From Pseudomonadota bacterium (GTDB lineage: Bacteria; Desulfobacterota; Binatia; UBA12015), in assembly GCA_005777805.1 (NCBI GenBank), contig SXLG01000129.1:1-42291 (forward strand): a stretch of DNA of 42,291 nucleotides, given 5' to 3'. A model generated the notes under the pieces. The model worked only from the letters and a program-made list of their open reading frames with translations, did no database searches and had not been told where the DNA came from. A program made the position numbers and the translations under genes. Positions 39,663 to 42,291 of this stretch are shown here, in pieces; positions within the stretch are counted from its first letter, which is position 1, and each line of letters starts with the position of its first letter.

Positions 39663-41420
39663 ATGCTGGCACGGATCCGAGTCGCCGACTTCGCTCTGCT
39701 CGAGGACGTCGAGATTGAGCTTGGCCCCGGACTGAACGTCCTCACGGGTGAGACCGGTGCGGGCAAGACGCTGCTTTTACGTGCGATCGATCTCGCGTTC
39801 GGCGCGCGCGGGGCGGGAGAGGTGGTTCGGGCCGGACGGCCGCAGTCGCGCATCGGAGTCACCGTCAGGCTCGACGGCGGCGAGATCGCGCGGACCGTAC
39901 GCGGGCTCGGCTTCGAGCAGCGCGAGCTCACGGTTCAGCGCGACATCACAAAGAATGGCCGTGGCCGCGCGACCATCGACGGACGCGTGCTGCCGCTCGC
40001 CGCACTCGGCGATCTGGGCCGGGCGGTGCTGCGACGCCAGGGGCAACACGCGGCTCTCGAACTGGTGCGTCCCGAGGCCCACGTCCGCTTTCTGGACGAG
40101 GCCGCGGACCTTGCTTCGGCGGCCGCGAGTTATGGCGAGGCGTATGAGCAGGTCGTCCGGCTGATCGGGCGCATCGAGTTGCTATCGCGCGGGCGCGAGG
40201 AACTCGCGCGGCGGCTCGAGAGCCTGCGCTTCGATCTCGACGAACTCGATGCCGCCGGGGTGGACGATCCCGAGGCCATCGAGACGCTGCGCTGCGAGCG
40301 CGAGCGTTTGCGTCACATCGACCGCCTGCGTCGTCTCGCGGCCGATGCTCTCGAGGAGCTCGACGGCGGCGAATCGCCGGCGGTGGGTCGGGTCGAGCGG
40401 CACGCGCGACGAATCGTCGAGGTCGCAGCACTGGACAGCGAACTTGCCGCGGTCGCCGAGTTGCTCACCGAGTCCGCGACACCTCTGCGCGAGGCGACCC
40501 GGATGCTGCAGCTCTGGGCCGAGCGAGACGAGGATGCGCCCGGCCGCCTCGACGAACTCGAAGAACGTCTCGCGCGGCTCGAACGTCTCGCCCGCAAACA
40601 TCGTGTTCAGGGACCGTCGGATCTCTCCGAGGTGCGTCGGCAGATCGCGCGCGAACTCGATGGCATCGGCCGCGAAGCGAGCGATCCCGAGGCGATGGCG
40701 GGCGATCTCAGAGTGGCGGCCGACGCCGCGTGGGCCACCTGTGGGGTGCTCGAGAAGGCGCGTCGCAAGGCCGCCTCCCGATTCGAGGTCTCGGTCTCGG
40801 ACGAACTCGGACAACTCGGGATGGTGGGAGCGGGCTTTCTCGTTCGCTTTGATCCGCTCGCGGCCGAGACTGCCAGCGGCCCGCGCGGCGTGTTGGTGCG
40901 CGATGGACGCCGTCTCGAAGCAGTCGGTTCCCATGCGGTCGAGTTTCATCTCGAGGCCAATGCCGGCGAGGGCGCGCTGCCCCTGGCTCGCTTCGCCTCG
41001 GGCGGCGAACTGTCGCGCGTCATGCTGGCCCTCTCGAGCCAATCGCCCGGGGAGAGCGGCGGAACCTTATTGCTGGACGAGGTGGATGCCGGCATCGGCG
41101 GTGAGACCGCCGATGCCGTGGCGGCTCGTTTGCGCGGTCTGGCCCGCGGCCGGCAGGTGATCTGCATCTCGCATCTGGCGGCGATCGCTGCCGCGGCCGA
41201 TGTTCATCTGGTGGTCGAGAAGTCGACGCGAGCCGGCCGGACGAGCAGTCGCGTGCGACGTCTCGAGGCCGCCGAGCGCGGGGGCGAGATCGCGCGCATG
41301 TTGGGTGGTGGCGAGGCGGCCCACGGGCTGGCCGAGGCGTTTCTGCTTCGCGCCCGGCCCGGGGCGCAGGTCAGTCCGGCCCGAGGGCGTCGGAAGGCGG
41401 GGGGAGGACGGGGCGCATGA
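39663..41420 (+). CDS. recN: DNA repair protein RecN
   Basis: A 585-residue SMC-like ATPase. The N-terminal domain begins RIRVADFALLEDVEIELGPG and has Walker A TGETGAGKT (about 29-37). Two coiled-coil arms occupy the middle (about 150-380). The C-terminal head has the signature ASGGELSRVMLAL and Walker B LLLDEVDAGIGGETADAV. RecN holds broken DNA ends together for recombinational repair. ATG 39663 has GAGG from the end of nadK as its ribosome-binding site. The last 4 bases overlap the SDR start (ATGA). The C-terminus ends in a basic tail. Confidence 0.94.
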   Translation: MLARIRVADFALLEDVEIELGPGLNVLTGETGAGKTLLLRAIDLAFGARGAGEVVRAGRPQSRIGVTVRLDGGEIARTVRGLGFEQRELTVQRDITKNGRGRATIDGRVLPLAALGDLGRAVLRRQGQHAALELVRPEAHVRFLDEAADLASAAASYGEAYEQVVRLIGRIELLSRGREELARRLESLRFDLDELDAAGVDDPEAIETLRCERERLRHIDRLRRLAADALEELDGGESPAVGRVERHARRIVEVAALDSELAAVAELLTESATPLREATRMLQLWAERDEDAPGRLDELEERLARLERLARKHRVQGPSDLSEVRRQIARELDGIGREASDPEAMAGDLRVAADAAWATCGVLEKARRKAASRFEVSVSDELGQLGMVGAGFLVRFDPLAAETASGPRGVLVRDGRRLEAVGSHAVEFHLEANAGEGALPLARFASGGELSRVMLALSSQSPGESGGTLLLDEVDAGIGGETADAVAARLRGLARGRQVICISHLAAIAAAADVHLVVEKSTRAGRTSSRVRRLEAAERGGEIARMLGGGEAAHGLAEAFLLRARPGAQVSPARGRRKAGGGRGA

Positions 41421-42187
41421 GGTTGATCGAACGGGTGGCGGTCGTCACCGGAGCGACGGGGGACATCGGGGCCGCCGTGGCACAGCATCTGGCCGCCGAG
41501 GGGGCAGATCTCGTGCTCGTGGGACGGCGCCGCGATCGCCTCGAAGAGGTCGCCGAGGCGGCGCGCCGGGTTGGCCCGCGCGTGCTCGTGGCCGTGGCCG
41601 ACCTCACGGTGGAGAACGAGGTTCGGGCCCTGGTGGCGCGCGCTACCGAGGAACTCGGCCGTGTGGACGTGCTGGTCAATGGCGCGGCCAGCCCCGGAGC
41701 GGAAGTCACGCTGGCCAATATGTCGCTTGAGGCTTGGCAGGCCACGATGGACGCCACACTGACCTCGACCATGCTCTGCACGCGAGAGTGCCTGATCCGC
41801 TCGATGCTGTTACGCCGCTCGGGGGCCATCGTGAATCTCGCCTCGACTGCGGGCCAGATGGGCGTGGCCGGAAAGTCGCATTTCAGTGCCGCCAAGGGCG
41901 CCGTCCTGCGCTTTACCGAGGCCGTGGCAAAGGAGGTCGGGGGGCACGGCGTGCGTGTGAACGCGGTGGTGCCCGGACCCGTCGCGACGCGCCGACTCGA
42001 GCAGTACCACCGCCGCATGTCGGCCGCGCGTGGGCTCGACTACGATCGCATCGTCGAGGAGACGTCCCGCACGATCGCGCTGCGGCGCCTCGTGACGGTC
42101 GACGAGGTCGCGTCCACCGTGGTCTTTCTCGCGTGCGAGCAGGCCAGTGGGATCACCGGTGAGACGATCACCGTTTCCGGGGGCTGA
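41417..42187 (+). CDS. Short-chain dehydrogenase/reductase with Phe in place of catalytic Tyr
   Basis: A 256-residue SDR. The cofactor loop is TGATGDIG (11-18), ADL (61-63) binds adenine, and NGAAS (88-92) stands for NNAG. Catalytic Ser143 lies in NLASTAG and Lys160 in SAAKG. The usual Tyr, four residues before that Lys, is Phe156 (codon TTC at 41882-41884). PGPVATRR and GITGETITVSGG are typical FabG-like end motifs. Arg37-Arg39 after the second strand suggest NADP. With no catalytic Tyr it may be a binding or scaffold protein or use altered chemistry. Ribosome-binding site GGAGGACGGGG inside recN. Confidence 0.88.
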   Translation: MRLIERVAVVTGATGDIGAAVAQHLAAEGADLVLVGRRRDRLEEVAEAARRVGPRVLVAVADLTVENEVRALVARATEELGRVDVLVNGAASPGAEVTLANMSLEAWQATMDATLTSTMLCTRECLIRSMLLRRSGAIVNLASTAGQMGVAGKSHFSAAKGAVLRFTEAVAKEVGGHGVRVNAVVPGPVATRRLEQYHRRMSAARGLDYDRIVEETSRTIALRRLVTVDEVASTVVFLACEQASGITGETITVSGG

Positions 42188-42256
42188 AACGGCCGTCGCC
42201 ACTCCACCTCGGACGTTGCCGCGCCTCCGCTCATCCCCTAAGGAAGGCGTCTTCGA

Positions 42257-42291
42257 GGGGCCGTAGCTCAGGTGGGAGAGCGCTTGAATGG
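42257..42291 (+). tRNA. tRNA-Ala, 5' half (cut by window edge)
   Basis: Bases 1-35 of a tRNA are visible: acceptor strand GGGGCCG (42257-42263), TA, D stem GCTC...GAGC (42266-42269 and 42278-42281), G26, and anticodon stem CTTGA (42283-42287). Loop bases A32 and T33 are followed by GG at 42290-42291, the first two anticodon bases. The acceptor and D-arm sequences match bacterial tRNA-Ala, so the anticodon should be GGC. The third anticodon base lies outside the window. Confidence 0.85.

Noticed and set aside
42216-42244. Possible promoter TTGCCG-17-TAAGGA before the tRNA
   Set aside because: The spacing is ideal but the -10 matches only two consensus bases; not supportable.
1-42291. CRISPR arrays, insertion sequences, prophage or integrative elements
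   Set aside because: None seen: no regularly spaced repeats, no transposase or integrase frames, and even gene density and composition throughout.

Overview
This is a GC-rich, gene-dense bacterial chromosome segment of housekeeping type. I see no insertion sequence, prophage, integrase or CRISPR array. The gene set points to a Gram-negative bacterium of the broad deltaproteobacterial, Myxococcota or Binatota sort: PlsB, ExbB/ExbD, an OmpA-type lipoprotein, NtrB/NtrC, and a Rieske/split-cytochrome-b complex with a multihaem cytochrome. The exact phylum is inferred, not shown.

Left part (1-4666). A minus-strand run reads ttuB - ttuA - trmI - lon. TtuB is a 64-residue ubiquitin-like sulfur carrier ending in Gly-Gly, TtuA is the 2-thiolation enzyme for tRNA position 54, and TrmI makes m1A58, which promotes that thiolation in Thermus. 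Lon is cut by the window edge. A small Cys-pair protein gene and an RluA-family pseudouridine synthase follow.

Respiratory region (4692-14733). After plsB and a small membrane protein comes the most unusual locus: Rieske protein, cytochrome b6-like subunit, a 26-residue one-helix ORF, a subunit-IV-like protein, a 57-residue membrane ORF, and a 923-residue cytochrome with eight CxxCH motifs behind a membrane anchor and a long coiled coil. An OmpA-family lipoprotein and a membrane protein follow. The b6-like subunit keeps the cysteine that binds the extra haem c_i in b6f complexes. The locus reads as a quinol oxidase complex in which an octahaem subunit stands where cytochrome c1 or f would be.

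Signalling region (15079-21474). pstB-phoU-phoB-phoR form an operon without pstSCA. A convergent ntrB-ntrC pair follows, in which the NtrC Walker B aspartate is replaced by alanine.

Middle (21577-33304). moeA, a frameshifted acyltransferase-3/SGNH gene, the prkA-yeaH-spoVR stress operon on the minus strand with a plausible sigma-70 promoter, a small cytochrome c, leucyl aminopeptidase (pepA), and a convergent Xaa-Pro peptidase with a lipoprotein gene.

Right part (33424-42291). exbB-exbD, a run of four unrecognised small genes, an RNase Z-like hydrolase, rarA on the opposite strand, then nadK-recN-SDR and the first half of a tRNA-Ala at the edge. Three intergenic regions hold strong inverted repeats that could be structured RNAs: 14734-14795, 21577-21620 and 37216-37300. 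The only stretch over 300 bases without a firm gene is 14734-15078.
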